From Acetohalobium arabaticum DSM 5501 (GTDB lineage: Bacteria > Bacillota > Halanaerobiia > Halobacteroidales > Acetohalobiaceae), in assembly GCF_000144695.1 (NCBI RefSeq), contig NC_014378.1, forward strand, positions 62,001 to 126,000: a DNA stretch of 64,000 bases. Direction: 5' to 3'. Each line of letters begins with the position of its first letter. Position 1 is the stretch's first letter. Below, one piece after another: positions 49,654-58,196 of the stretch. The position numbers and the translations under genes were made by a program. Under the pieces are notes generated by a model, which saw only the letters and a program-made list of their open reading frames with translations, was not told the DNA's origin and did not search any database.

Positions 49654-50579
49654 TGGAGAGTGATAAATCTATCAAGAATGACGGCGTATTAAATCAAAAT
49701 AAACTGAAGATTAGTGATAAGAGTATTGATTTTCGCCATTTGAAACAGAAATTAGTTTTTGGATTATTAGGTTCAACTTTAGTCTTATCTTTGGGAATAT
49801 TAGTCTTAATTATCTACTTTGTATTTAGTAAAGGTCTCAGTGTTATAAGCTGGACGTTTATTTCTGAGATGCCTAAAAATGGTATGACTGAAGGAGGTAT
49901 TTTCCCAGCATTATTAGGGTCTTTTTACTTAATTGTTGGGTCTATAAGCTTTGCTACTCCACTAGGAGTCTTATCTGCTATATATATGACTGAATATGCT
50001 GAGGAAGGAAAGATAATCCGGATTATTAGGATTGGAGTTAATAATTTAGCCGGAGTACCATCAGTAGTCTTTGGACTGTTTGGTTTAGCTGTCTTTGTTA
50101 AATTCTTCAACTTTGGTGTCTCTGTTTTATCGGGGGCTTTGACATTAGGAATTGTTATCTTACCGACAATTATTAGAGCTTCGGAGGAGTCATTAATGGC
50201 AGTTCCTGATGAATATAGAGAAGCTTCATTAGCTTTAGGAGCTACCAGATGGGACACAGTAAAGAATGTTGTTCTACCGGCAGCAGCTCCAGGTATCTTG
50301 ACTGGATGTATTTTAGGAGTTGGTCGAGTTGCTGGTGAGACCGCACCAATTTTATTTACAGCAGCTACTTATTATACAGGCCAATTACCAACTTCAGTTT
50401 TTGATGAGATTATGGCTCTACCATATCAGATTTATGCTTTAGTTACTGCTGGTACTTCCCCAGCCCAACAGACACCACTCGCCTATGGAACGGCTGTAGT
50501 CTTATTATTTTTAGTGATTACTATTAATCTAGTAGCTATTGGGCTTAGATTCTACTATGGTAATATGATTAAAGATTAA
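49653..50579 (+). CDS. pstA: Phosphate ABC transporter permease PstA
   Basis: A 308-residue permease partner of PstC, six helices, with NLAGVPSVVFGLFG, PDEYREASLALGATRWDTVKNVVLP (ABC-contact loop) and GETAPILFTAA. It starts 1 bp inside the pstC end. The usual next genes pstB (ATPase) and phoU are missing; the sequence after the stop is a terminator-like hairpin and a mobile-like element. The ATPase must therefore be coded elsewhere if the system works. Confidence 0.95.
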   Translation: MESDKSIKNDGVLNQNKLKISDKSIDFRHLKQKLVFGLLGSTLVLSLGILVLIIYFVFSKGLSVISWTFISEMPKNGMTEGGIFPALLGSFYLIVGSISFATPLGVLSAIYMTEYAEEGKIIRIIRIGVNNLAGVPSVVFGLFGLAVFVKFFNFGVSVLSGALTLGIVILPTIIRASEESLMAVPDEYREASLALGATRWDTVKNVVLPAAAPGILTGCILGVGRVAGETAPILFTAATYYTGQLPTSVFDEIMALPYQIYALVTAGTSPAQQTPLAYGTAVVLLFLVITINLVAIGLRFYYGNMIKD

Positions 50580-50649
50580 GGATTCTGAATATCCTTTCTA
50601 TAGTAGGATTATAGTTTTCTTTTTTAAAATAAAATGTTATAATAATTAT

Positions 50650-50682
50650 AGATTGCTTGTAAAAGAGCAATCTATTTTATTG
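50650..50682 (+). terminator. Terminator after pstA
   Basis: AGATTGCT pairs with AGCAATCT around TGTAAAAG and is followed by ATTTTATT, 70 bp after the pstA stop. Confidence 0.75.
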
Positions 50683-50751
50683 CTCCAGAAACTATATTTT
50701 TGTAGATTGTGAATAACTCTTATTAAATAGATTAAGTAATGTAGAATTAAA

Positions 50752-51438
50752 TTGATATATTGTTGCAGTTTAGAGTTGATATCTTGCAAACGCTCCGAAA
50801 ATCAGCCCTGATTAATTAGCAATAAATTAACCTTAGAGCTACTGTTTGAATACCCTACTTTATATGTTAACCATTTTCTTTTTTGGGGCTGCTTTAAAGT
50901 CGCTTGTTGCAAGATATCAACTAATTGTGCAAAATTATCTGAGGGAAAGCGTTAAAACCCAAACCAATGAAATTTCTGTTCTGTAATACCATAAATAGTC
51001 AATATATGCTTTCAATAACTCTCATTGGTGATAATCACAGCAATATATTTTATTATCAATAGTCAATATGTGTCCAGAGCGACTCTCACTGACGCTAACC
51101 GCAACGTCCTGTTGCAGCGTCAGTACTAGGACGTCCTGTCCGTCGTAAAACCATGGAGGCTGTAGAGAAACTAATTTTAGCTCCTTGTTTTTGAATCAGA
51201 GCATTAATATTAACTCCCTGCTCAATAAGTTCATCCCATAGCCAGCATTGGTCTGTATGCTGGCTATGGCGGAGGGGCAGTTTTTGAGAGTGAATGAGGC
51301 AGGAGGCCGAATGAACGGCAAGCGGCGGATACATATTGACTATTCCTGCAATGTCATGAATGAGATTATACCGATTATGCTAGGCAACCACAAATAAGAC
51401 ATATATGCGAGAACGTTGTGAAGTGACACAATATATAA
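50752..51438 (-). mobile_element. Nested inverted-repeat element, copy 3 (687 bp, reversed)
   Basis: Same family as the copies at 9.06 and 23.19 kb but in the opposite direction and more diverged: its right-hand end here (read in reverse) gives TATATTGTGTCAC, then TGCCTAGCATAATC and ATTCATGACATTGCAGGAA; its low-coordinate end starts TTGATATATTGTTGCAG and matches the other end of copy 2 over 38 bp. It contains the hairpin CCATAGCCAGCAT/ATGCTGGCTATGG, a TGACGCT/AGCGTCA hairpin, and an extra module at the low end with GTTGATATCTTGCAA repeated inverted. Relative to copy 1 the CCATAGCCAG module is flipped and lies in the other arm. The 79-codon frame on the minus strand (51095-51334) has no ribosome-binding site. 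Confidence 0.7.
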
Positions 51439-51524
51439 ATATTATTGCAATCAGCAGTAGAATTAATTTTATAGAAGAGTGGCCAATAAGCCACTTGATT
51501 CCTTTTAAATAAGAGGTGAAATAA

Positions 51525-52091
51525 ATGGAAAGAAAGCCTACAGCAAAAGACTATAAAGTGATTACCCAGCAGTTAGAAAGAGAACCTAGAAACTTAGTTG
51601 GAATAGCTAAGTGGTGTCAGGAGGGTTATCCGCAAGTCTTAGTTACCTATCCAGTCTTAGAAGAGAAGGACGAATTAAAGCTATTCCCTACAACCTACTG
51701 GTTAAGCTGTCCTAAATTAGTAGAAGAGATATTTAGTCTGGAATCTGAAGGATTAATCCAGCAGGTGCAGGAAGAAATAATGGCTGATTCTAATAAAGAG
51801 CAGGAGTTAACAGCAGCCCATAGAAATTATGCACAGAAGAGAGTTGGATTGCTCAAAGATTCAGATTTAACTAAATTGAAAGAAGAGTATCCAGGCCGCT
51901 GGAAGGTAGTTTCGCAGTCAGGAGTGGGCGGAATTATGGAGAAGGAAGGAATTAAGTGTCTGCATACTCATTATGCCGATTATTTAGTTAATCGGCATAA
52001 TCCAGTGGGAAAGATAGTAGATGAACTGTTAGAGGATAGATTTCTAGACAGCAGTCTGGACGGCTGTAGTATCTGCAGCAAGGAGGATTAG
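51525..52091 (+). CDS. DUF501-family protein
   Basis: A 188-residue soluble protein of the DUF501 family, recognisable by NLVGIAKWCQEGYPQVLVTYPVL, FPTTYWLSCPKLVEEIFSLESEG and the C-terminal CLHTHYADYLVNRHNPVGKIVDE. Function is unknown. In many genomes the gene is next to divIC and ppx; here it is 2 bp before ppx, so the pair is kept. Conserved His residues and a final CSIC suggest a metal site. AAGAGGTGAA precedes the ATG. Confidence 0.9.
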   Translation: MERKPTAKDYKVITQQLEREPRNLVGIAKWCQEGYPQVLVTYPVLEEKDELKLFPTTYWLSCPKLVEEIFSLESEGLIQQVQEEIMADSNKEQELTAAHRNYAQKRVGLLKDSDLTKLKEEYPGRWKVVSQSGVGGIMEKEGIKCLHTHYADYLVNRHNPVGKIVDELLEDRFLDSSLDGCSICSKED

Positions 52092-52093
52092 AA

Positions 52094-52990
52094 ATGCCAA
52101 AGGTAGCAGCGATTGATATTGGAACTAATTCGACGCGTTTGTTAATTGCAAAAATAGAGAAGGACCAAAGTATTAACCCCTTAGCAACAGAATTGAAGAC
52201 GACACGTTTAGGTGCTGGAGTTGATAAAAGCGGTTATTTACAGAATGAAGCCATAATAAGAACAGTAGAGGCCTTAAAAGAGTATGCTGAACTGATTGCT
52301 GATTATCAGGTAGAAGCTGTTAGAGCAGTGGCTACTAGTGCAGTTAGAGATGTTTCTAATCAGCAGGAATTTATTAATGAGGTTAAAACTGATACCGGCA
52401 TAGAAGTAGAGATAATTGACGGCAGCAGAGAGGCTGATCTTTCCTATTTAGGTGCTACTAAAGGACTGGACTGCCAATTGACAGATGATAATTTAGTTCT
52501 GGATATTGGAGGTGGAAGTACAGAATTCATCTTTGGTTCAGAAACTGAAATTAAAGAAAAAGTTAGTGTTGATGTAGGAGCAGTCAGGATGACTGAAAAA
52601 GAAACTAAACTTAAATCGAGACAAGAATTAATTGGTGAGCTATTAAATCCTGTATTGAATAAGTTACAGGGGAGAGTTAAAATGTTATTAGGAGTTGGAG
52701 GAACGATAACTACTTTAGCAGCAGTTGACCAGCAGTTATCACCTTATAATCCAGAAGAGGTGCATGGATACCAATTAGAACTGGAAAGAATTAAAAGAAT
52801 ACTTTCTGATTTAAGTGCTAAGACTATTGATGAGCGGAAAGAGGTAGTCGGTTTACAGCCTGAGCGAGCTGACATTATCGTAGCTGGAGTTCGGATTTTA
52901 TTGGAAGTAATGGATAATCTGAATATATCAGAGATTACAGTTAGTGAAGCAGATATATTGGATGGTCTCATTTATGATTATTGCAAATAA
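52094..52990 (+). CDS. ppx: Exopolyphosphatase/guanosine pentaphosphatase (short form)
   Basis: A 298-residue protein of the ASKHA fold: AAIDIGTNSTRLLIA (phosphate 1), VRAVATSAVRDVSNQQEF, and NLVLDIGGGSTEFIFG (phosphate 2), then GVGGTITTLAAV. It has only the two-domain Ppx/GppA core and no C-terminal HD domain. It hydrolyses polyphosphate or pppGpp. Placed near the pst operon, which fits phosphate metabolism, though separated from it by the mobile-like element. AAGGAGG lies within the end of the preceding gene. Confidence 0.92.
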   Translation: MPKVAAIDIGTNSTRLLIAKIEKDQSINPLATELKTTRLGAGVDKSGYLQNEAIIRTVEALKEYAELIADYQVEAVRAVATSAVRDVSNQQEFINEVKTDTGIEVEIIDGSREADLSYLGATKGLDCQLTDDNLVLDIGGGSTEFIFGSETEIKEKVSVDVGAVRMTEKETKLKSRQELIGELLNPVLNKLQGRVKMLLGVGGTITTLAAVDQQLSPYNPEEVHGYQLELERIKRILSDLSAKTIDERKEVVGLQPERADIIVAGVRILLEVMDNLNISEITVSEADILDGLIYDYCK

Positions 52991-53063
52991 GAGAATAAAC
53001 AAGTAAAATAGAGAATTATGAAGTTAAATGTAATAAACAACTTTTAATTGAGAGTGTTTGCTA

Positions 53064-53092
53064 TTGACCAAAGAGCGGAGATGTATTATAAT
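53064..53092 (+). promoter_or_regulatory. SigA-type promoter of the tRNA cluster
   Basis: TTGACC (53064-53069), 17 bp, TATAAT (53087-53092), 43 bp before the first tRNA. Confidence 0.88.
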
Positions 53093-53134
53093 AGTTCTTG
53101 TCGCTAATGAAGAAGAGAAAGTGAAATATTGAAA

Positions 53135-53224
53135 GCCGGGGTGGCGGAACTGGCAGACGCATCGGACTTAAAATCCGGTGAGCCTTCTGTGCTCGTGTGG
53201 GTTCGAATCCCACCCCCGGCACCA
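53135..53224 (+). tRNA. tRNA-Leu (UAA)
   Basis: GCCGGGG...CCCCGGCACCA acceptor with encoded CCA, long variable arm, anticodon loop CTTAAAA giving UAA, T loop GTTCGAATC. 90 nt, a class II tRNA. Confidence 0.95.
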
Positions 53225-53242
53225 CTTACAGCTAAATAATGA

Positions 53243-53319
<77 letters not shown>

Positions 53320-53328
53320 AACAAACGT

Positions 53329-53405
53329 GGCGGTGTAGCTCAGTTGGCTAGAGCATGCGGTTCATACCCGCAGTGTCTGGGGTTCAAGTCCCTACACCGC
53401 CACCA
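53329..53405 (+). tRNA. tRNA-Met elongator (CAU)
   Basis: GGCGGTGTAGCTCAG...CTACACCGCCACCA with anticodon loop TTCATAC. It closely resembles Bacillus elongator tRNA-Met, so a lysidine-modified Ile tRNA is less likely. CCA is encoded. 77 nt. Confidence 0.9.
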
Positions 53406-53438
53406 TTTTTATGCCCTCAGTTTACATTTTTTTACATA

Positions 53439-53470
53439 AACTCCCTAATTAATAGGGAGTTATTTTTATT
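53439..53470 (+). terminator. Terminator of the tRNA cluster
   Basis: AACTCCCT pairs with AGGGAGTT around AATTAAT, followed by ATTTTTATTT. Confidence 0.88.
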
Positions 53471-53593
53471 TGGGATAAAATGTAAAAAGATCTTGTACGG
53501 CAATCGAGAAGAAACAACAAATATTTGCTGTAAAAAAATGTATAATAGGATTTACAATCATTACTTTAATGCTGAAACTTAGGAGGGGATTAA

Positions 53594-56029
53594 ATGTTTG
53601 CTAAGACGGATTTATCTACTTATAAACGATTAGAAAAAAAGCAGCAGGCCAAAAGCGGTAAGGTAAAAGGTTTAATTAAGAATTTATTTTTAGAATTGGA
53701 CATGCTACATCTAGTCTATTTTTTTATTGGATTAGTGTTAAGCCGAGCAGTATTATCGCCTAAATTACTTCCTTTTGGATTAACATTTTTTGGAGTAGTT
53801 CTCTATCGAAAAATTTATAGTAATGAAAAAACTGGACGAGTTATTTTATTTTTCTGTAGTACATATATGGGATATTATACAGTTTTAGGCTTAAGCTGGG
53901 CTTTAGGGAAATACTTAATTGCTGGTTGTTTATTTACTTTAATTGCTGGTTTTTTAGGGTATAAAGATAAAGTACTTACTAAATGGCAGTTTGCACTTTT
54001 AAATGGAGGAAGTATATTAGTAATTGAAGTTCTTAATTTGGTATTTTTCCCCCAACCATTGTATAATAGTCTGATTCGACTGTTGGGACCGATTTTAATA
54101 GGAGTTCTAAACTTAGTTTTACTTGAAGGCTTAGTACCTTTATTCAGCTCTAAAGAAAACTTTGAAGAGATTAATGCTTTAGCTTTATTGGTTACTCTTG
54201 CTGCGTTTAATGTAGGATTACCCAATATTAACGTAGGAATAGTTAATCTTCCGCGGATATTTAGCAGTTTAATAATTATGTTGATTGCTATTAACAGTGG
54301 AGGTGCTATAGCTGCAGTTGTAGGAATGGTTATTGGGTTGTTTTATGGTATTTCTAATTCTTATACGGTTGAGGTGACCGGTTTATATGCTTTAGCCGGT
54401 TTAGTTAGTGGACATTTTAAGAAAGAAGATAAATTGGGAGTTATTGTTGGTTTTATCCTATCAGTACTATTATATACTATCTTTTTAGTAGAAGTAGGGA
54501 ATATCAATGCTATTGTTAGTGAAGCATTATTAGCTGGAGGGATTATAGCTATAATCCCAAAAGCCATTATTAATTTATTTGAGCCCTGGATTCCTGGAAC
54601 AGAAATCCATTTTACAGAGACTGAACAGCAAAAATCAACCAAAAAGCAGGAAGTTATAAGTAGAGTTCAAGAAATGTCTGGTGTTTTCACAGAATTGGCC
54701 AATGCTTTTGAAGAGAAGGCAGTAGCTGAAGCTAGTGAAGATGATAATTTAGAAGAACTATTAAGTATGCTTACTAATCAGGTCTGTTCAAACTGTGAAT
54801 ACTATAATATCTGTTGGGACCAGGAGTTTTTCAAGACTTATCAGCGGACTGTTGATGCTCTGTCAGTAGCAGAAGAAGAAGGAAGAATAAAGAGTAAAAA
54901 GTTAGATTCAATTATGGGGGGCGACTGTAATCGGTCGGTCAGATTCAGTGATAAAATTAATAGATTCTTGGAAAAATATGAAACGGATACTTTTTGGCAG
55001 CAGAAGATAGAGGATAGTAGAGAGATAATTGGAAACCAATTATCAGGAATCTCTCAAATTTTAGAAAAGATGGGTTCTGATTTAGAGATGGAAGTGAAGT
55101 TTAATAATAATCTACAACGAGCAATTAGAAGTGAACTCCAATCTCATGGTATCTTTCTTAATCAAATAGATATTACTAAAGACCGGCATACTACCAAAAT
55201 GGCTGTAACTAAACAGTCTTGTAATGGAGACCAGGAATGTACCAAACAGATTATTCCTATTTTAAATCAGATGTTAGATCAAAACTTTAAGATTGAGTGG
55301 AGTGAATGTGGAGCAAGCCTTGGAGAGGATCTCTGTTCTTTTGAAATTGCATCTGCTGCTCGTTACTGGGTAGAAACAGGTATAGCTCAAGTTAGTCCTG
55401 ATGGGGAAGAAGTATCAGGAGACAATTATGAAATTATAGAAGTTGATGATAAAGAAACGGTATCAGTTTTAAGTGATGGAATGGGAACCGGAAAGAGAGC
55501 TGCTTTAGAGAGTAATACTACTGTTCAATTAGTAGGAAAATTAATTAATGCTGGATTTGATAAAAAATTAGCCATTAAAACAGTTAATTCAGCTTTGCTA
55601 TTGCGGTCATCGGAAGAAATATTTGCTACTTTAGATATTAGTGCTATTAATCGGTATACAGGAGAAGCCGACTTTATTAAGATCGGTTCAGTACCCACAT
55701 TTGTTAAACGCAGTAATAGAAATATTGAATTAGTTAGAAGTTCTTCTCTTCCAGTAGGAATCATTGATAATATAGATATAGAATTAACCCAAAAGCTACA
55801 GCTTTTACCTGGAGATATGGTAGTGATGGTGACTGATGGAATATTGGACTTACAGGATAATGGAACTAAACAGGAAGAATGGATGCTGCGAATACTGCGG
55901 AATAATTTAATAGATGATCCACAGTCTCTGGCTGAATATATCTTACAGCAGGCTGTTAATTTAAAGAATAGAGTTGATGATGATATGACAGTAGTGGTGA
56001 CTAGATTAAAAGGATACCAAAATAAATAA
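53594..56029 (+). CDS. spoIIE: Stage II sporulation protein E, SpoIIE
   Basis: An 811-residue membrane phosphatase that dephosphorylates SpoIIAA and so activates sigma F in the forespore; it also binds FtsZ. The N-terminal third has about ten hydrophobic helices (residues 30-335), then a linker with CSNCEYYNICWDQEF, and a C-terminal PP2C domain (about 590-805) with VSVLSDGMGTGKRAALES and MVVMVTDGILDLQD holding the metal-binding Asp residues. Length and order match. A -10 (TATAAT 53541-53546) lacks a normal -35, as in the Spo0A-driven Bacillus promoter; a clear Spo0A box was not seen. Start ATG with GGAGGGG. Confidence 0.96.
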   Translation: MFAKTDLSTYKRLEKKQQAKSGKVKGLIKNLFLELDMLHLVYFFIGLVLSRAVLSPKLLPFGLTFFGVVLYRKIYSNEKTGRVILFFCSTYMGYYTVLGLSWALGKYLIAGCLFTLIAGFLGYKDKVLTKWQFALLNGGSILVIEVLNLVFFPQPLYNSLIRLLGPILIGVLNLVLLEGLVPLFSSKENFEEINALALLVTLAAFNVGLPNINVGIVNLPRIFSSLIIMLIAINSGGAIAAVVGMVIGLFYGISNSYTVEVTGLYALAGLVSGHFKKEDKLGVIVGFILSVLLYTIFLVEVGNINAIVSEALLAGGIIAIIPKAIINLFEPWIPGTEIHFTETEQQKSTKKQEVISRVQEMSGVFTELANAFEEKAVAEASEDDNLEELLSMLTNQVCSNCEYYNICWDQEFFKTYQRTVDALSVAEEEGRIKSKKLDSIMGGDCNRSVRFSDKINRFLEKYETDTFWQQKIEDSREIIGNQLSGISQILEKMGSDLEMEVKFNNNLQRAIRSELQSHGIFLNQIDITKDRHTTKMAVTKQSCNGDQECTKQIIPILNQMLDQNFKIEWSECGASLGEDLCSFEIASAARYWVETGIAQVSPDGEEVSGDNYEIIEVDDKETVSVLSDGMGTGKRAALESNTTVQLVGKLINAGFDKKLAIKTVNSALLLRSSEEIFATLDISAINRYTGEADFIKIGSVPTFVKRSNRNIELVRSSSLPVGIIDNIDIELTQKLQLLPGDMVVMVTDGILDLQDNGTKQEEWMLRILRNNLIDDPQSLAEYILQQAVNLKNRVDDDMTVVVTRLKGYQNK

Positions 56030-56125
56030 AGATTAAAGCAGGAACTATGATCTTTTTATCGAAATTAACAATTTAAAGCTGGATTATTAGATATTAACGA
56101 GAATTAACTAGAAGGAGTTGCAAAA

Positions 56126-57526
56126 TTGATTCAACAGGTAAAAGAGACGATTGAAGAATATCAATTGCTGTCAGAAGGTGATAAAGTTATTGTTAGTGTG
56201 TCCGGAGGCCCGGATTCACTTGCCTTATTACATATTTTATGGCGGCTGCAGGATGATTATAATCTTAAACTGCATGTTTTTCATCTGGACCATATGTTCA
56301 GGGGAGAAGAATCACAGAAAGATGCTGAATATGTGGCTCAATTTGCTAATAAATTAAGTATTCCGGCAACTATTGAAGAGTATGATATACCGGCTTATAT
56401 TGAGGAAACTGGCTTATCAAATCAGGCAGCTGCCCGGAAGATTCGCTACGAGCTTTGTACTGAACTGGCTGATAGTCTCAAAGCGGATAAAATAGCTATC
56501 GGTCAGCAAGCTGATGATCAGGCAGAAACAGTATTGATGAATTTTCTTCGCGGGGCCGGGTTGGATGGTTTGAGCGGTATTGAGCCTATCAGAAATGGAA
56601 TCTTTATTCGGCCTTTGTTAGAAGTTTGGCGCAAAGATATTGGAGATTATTGTAAACAGCATGAGTTAGAGCCGCGAATAGATAGTTCTAATTTAAAGCC
56701 TGTTTATTTGCGTAATAAAGTTAGATTGGAACTGGTGCCGTATTTAGCTGAAGAATTTAATTCCTCAATTAAAGAAAATTTAGTCCGTATGGCTGAAATA
56801 TTTAGAGTAGAAAACTCATTTATGGAAAAATATACAGCAGAAAAATATGATCAGCTAGTTATTGAAAGTAATACACAGGAATTAATTTTGGATTTGGAGG
56901 GAATCAAAGATTTAGATTTAGCTATTCAACGCCGGATCTTTAGACAGGCTCTGTTGGATTTTTGTGGTACAAAGAGAGATTATTATACTAAACATATTCA
57001 ACAGATGGTGGAACTATCGATAAATGGAGAGACAGGTAATTTATTACAGTTACCCCAGGGATTACGTTTAAAAAGGAGTTATAACAGATTAAAATTTTAT
57101 TGGAGAGCTGATAAGACAAGAAAAGTAAATAACTTCTCGGAAAGGTATTCTATCCCAGGTAAGTATCAAGTTGAAGAATTGGGAATTGAAATCAACTTGG
57201 ATATTATTAAATTTGAAAATGATTTGCAGGAATTATTAAATTCATCCAGTAAACTTTATTTAGACCATGAATTAATCGGCGATCAGATTAAAGTAAGGAA
57301 TCGTAAAGCTGGTGATCGCTTTCGGCCATTAGGTATGAAAGGCAATAAGAAGTTAAAGGATTTTTTTATTGATGAAAAGATTCCCGCAGCAAGTAGAGAC
57401 CGGATTCCAGTTTTTACTACTATGAATGATGAAATATTTGCAGTAGGTGATTTAAGAATTGATGATAAATTTAGAGTTACTGATCAGACAGAAAAAGTTT
57501 TAGTAATAGATATAACAAAATATTAA
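56126..57526 (+). CDS. tilS: tRNA(Ile)-lysidine synthetase
   Basis: A 466-residue enzyme that makes lysidine at C34 of tRNA-Ile(CAU). The PP-loop VSVSGGPDSLALL (about 25-37), HLDHMFRGEES, GQQADDQAETVLMNFLRGAGLDGLSGI, the middle TilS domain and the C-terminal domain (VRNRKAGDRFRPLGMKGNKKLKDFFIDEKIPAASRDRIPV) are all present. TTG start with AGAAGGAG upstream. It lies 17 bp before hpt, as in Bacillus. Confidence 0.96.
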   Translation: MIQQVKETIEEYQLLSEGDKVIVSVSGGPDSLALLHILWRLQDDYNLKLHVFHLDHMFRGEESQKDAEYVAQFANKLSIPATIEEYDIPAYIEETGLSNQAAARKIRYELCTELADSLKADKIAIGQQADDQAETVLMNFLRGAGLDGLSGIEPIRNGIFIRPLLEVWRKDIGDYCKQHELEPRIDSSNLKPVYLRNKVRLELVPYLAEEFNSSIKENLVRMAEIFRVENSFMEKYTAEKYDQLVIESNTQELILDLEGIKDLDLAIQRRIFRQALLDFCGTKRDYYTKHIQQMVELSINGETGNLLQLPQGLRLKRSYNRLKFYWRADKTRKVNNFSERYSIPGKYQVEELGIEINLDIIKFENDLQELLNSSSKLYLDHELIGDQIKVRNRKAGDRFRPLGMKGNKKLKDFFIDEKIPAASRDRIPVFTTMNDEIFAVGDLRIDDKFRVTDQTEKVLVIDITKY

Positions 57527-57542
57527 AAGGGAGGGAGTAATT

Positions 57543-58094
57543 ATGCGCGATAAATTAGCAGATAAAATTGATGAAATTTTAGTTACAGAGGATGAATTGC
57601 AAGAAAGAATTGCAGAAATGGGAGCAGAAATCACTGCTGATTATAATAGAGATGATGATGTTGTAATGGTAGGTGTTTTACGGGGGGGAATAATTTTCAT
57701 GGCAGATCTTGCCCGTCATGTAAAGCTACCGGTCACTTTTGATTTCATGGATGTTTCTAGCTATGATGGTACTGAATCATCCGGTGTAGTTAGAATAATT
57801 AAAGATTTAGAAGAAAATATTGAAGATAGACATGTTTTAATTGTGGAAGATATAATAGATACAGGTAGGACGTTAAAACATGTAGTTGATTTTTTAGAGA
57901 CTAGAGATCCTGCTAGTATTAAAATATGTACACTATTAGATAAGCCGGAAAGAAGAACTGTAAAGAAAGTTGAAGTTGATTATAACGGTTTTGAAATTCC
58001 TGATGAATTTGCAGTAGGGTATGGACTTGATTATGATGAAAGATATAGAAATGTACCGTTTATTTTTGTTCTAAAACCGAAATTTTATGATTAA
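57543..58094 (+). CDS. hpt: Hypoxanthine phosphoribosyltransferase
   Basis: A 183-residue purine salvage enzyme with VLRGGIIFMADLARH, DFMDVSSYDG and the PRPP loop VLIVEDIIDTGRTL. In Bacillus HprT also binds the products of tilS and ftsH genes around it. AAAGGGAGGGAG precedes the ATG. Confidence 0.97.
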   Translation: MRDKLADKIDEILVTEDELQERIAEMGAEITADYNRDDDVVMVGVLRGGIIFMADLARHVKLPVTFDFMDVSSYDGTESSGVVRIIKDLEENIEDRHVLIVEDIIDTGRTLKHVVDFLETRDPASIKICTLLDKPERRTVKKVEVDYNGFEIPDEFAVGYGLDYDERYRNVPFIFVLKPKFYD

Positions 58095-58125
58095 AAATTA
58101 AATATAATATTCAGAAATTACTTTC

Positions 58126-58154
58126 TTGCTAATTCTATACTTTTGTGATATAAT
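58126..58154 (+). promoter_or_regulatory. SigA-type promoter of ftsH
   Basis: TTGCTA (58126-58131), 17 bp, TATAAT (58149-58154). Confidence 0.8.
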
Positions 58155-58196
58155 AACTAATCGTGATAAGTTAATATAGTCAGAAAGGAGGATTCT

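Noticed and set aside
51095-51334. 79-codon open frame on - in element copy 3, considered as transposase remnant
   Set aside because: No recognisable transposase motif and no ribosome-binding site; copy 1 has no matching frame in the homologous module.
53471-53593. Spo0A boxes before spoIIE
   Set aside because: Only a weak TCGAGAA-like match was found; not good enough to list as a site.
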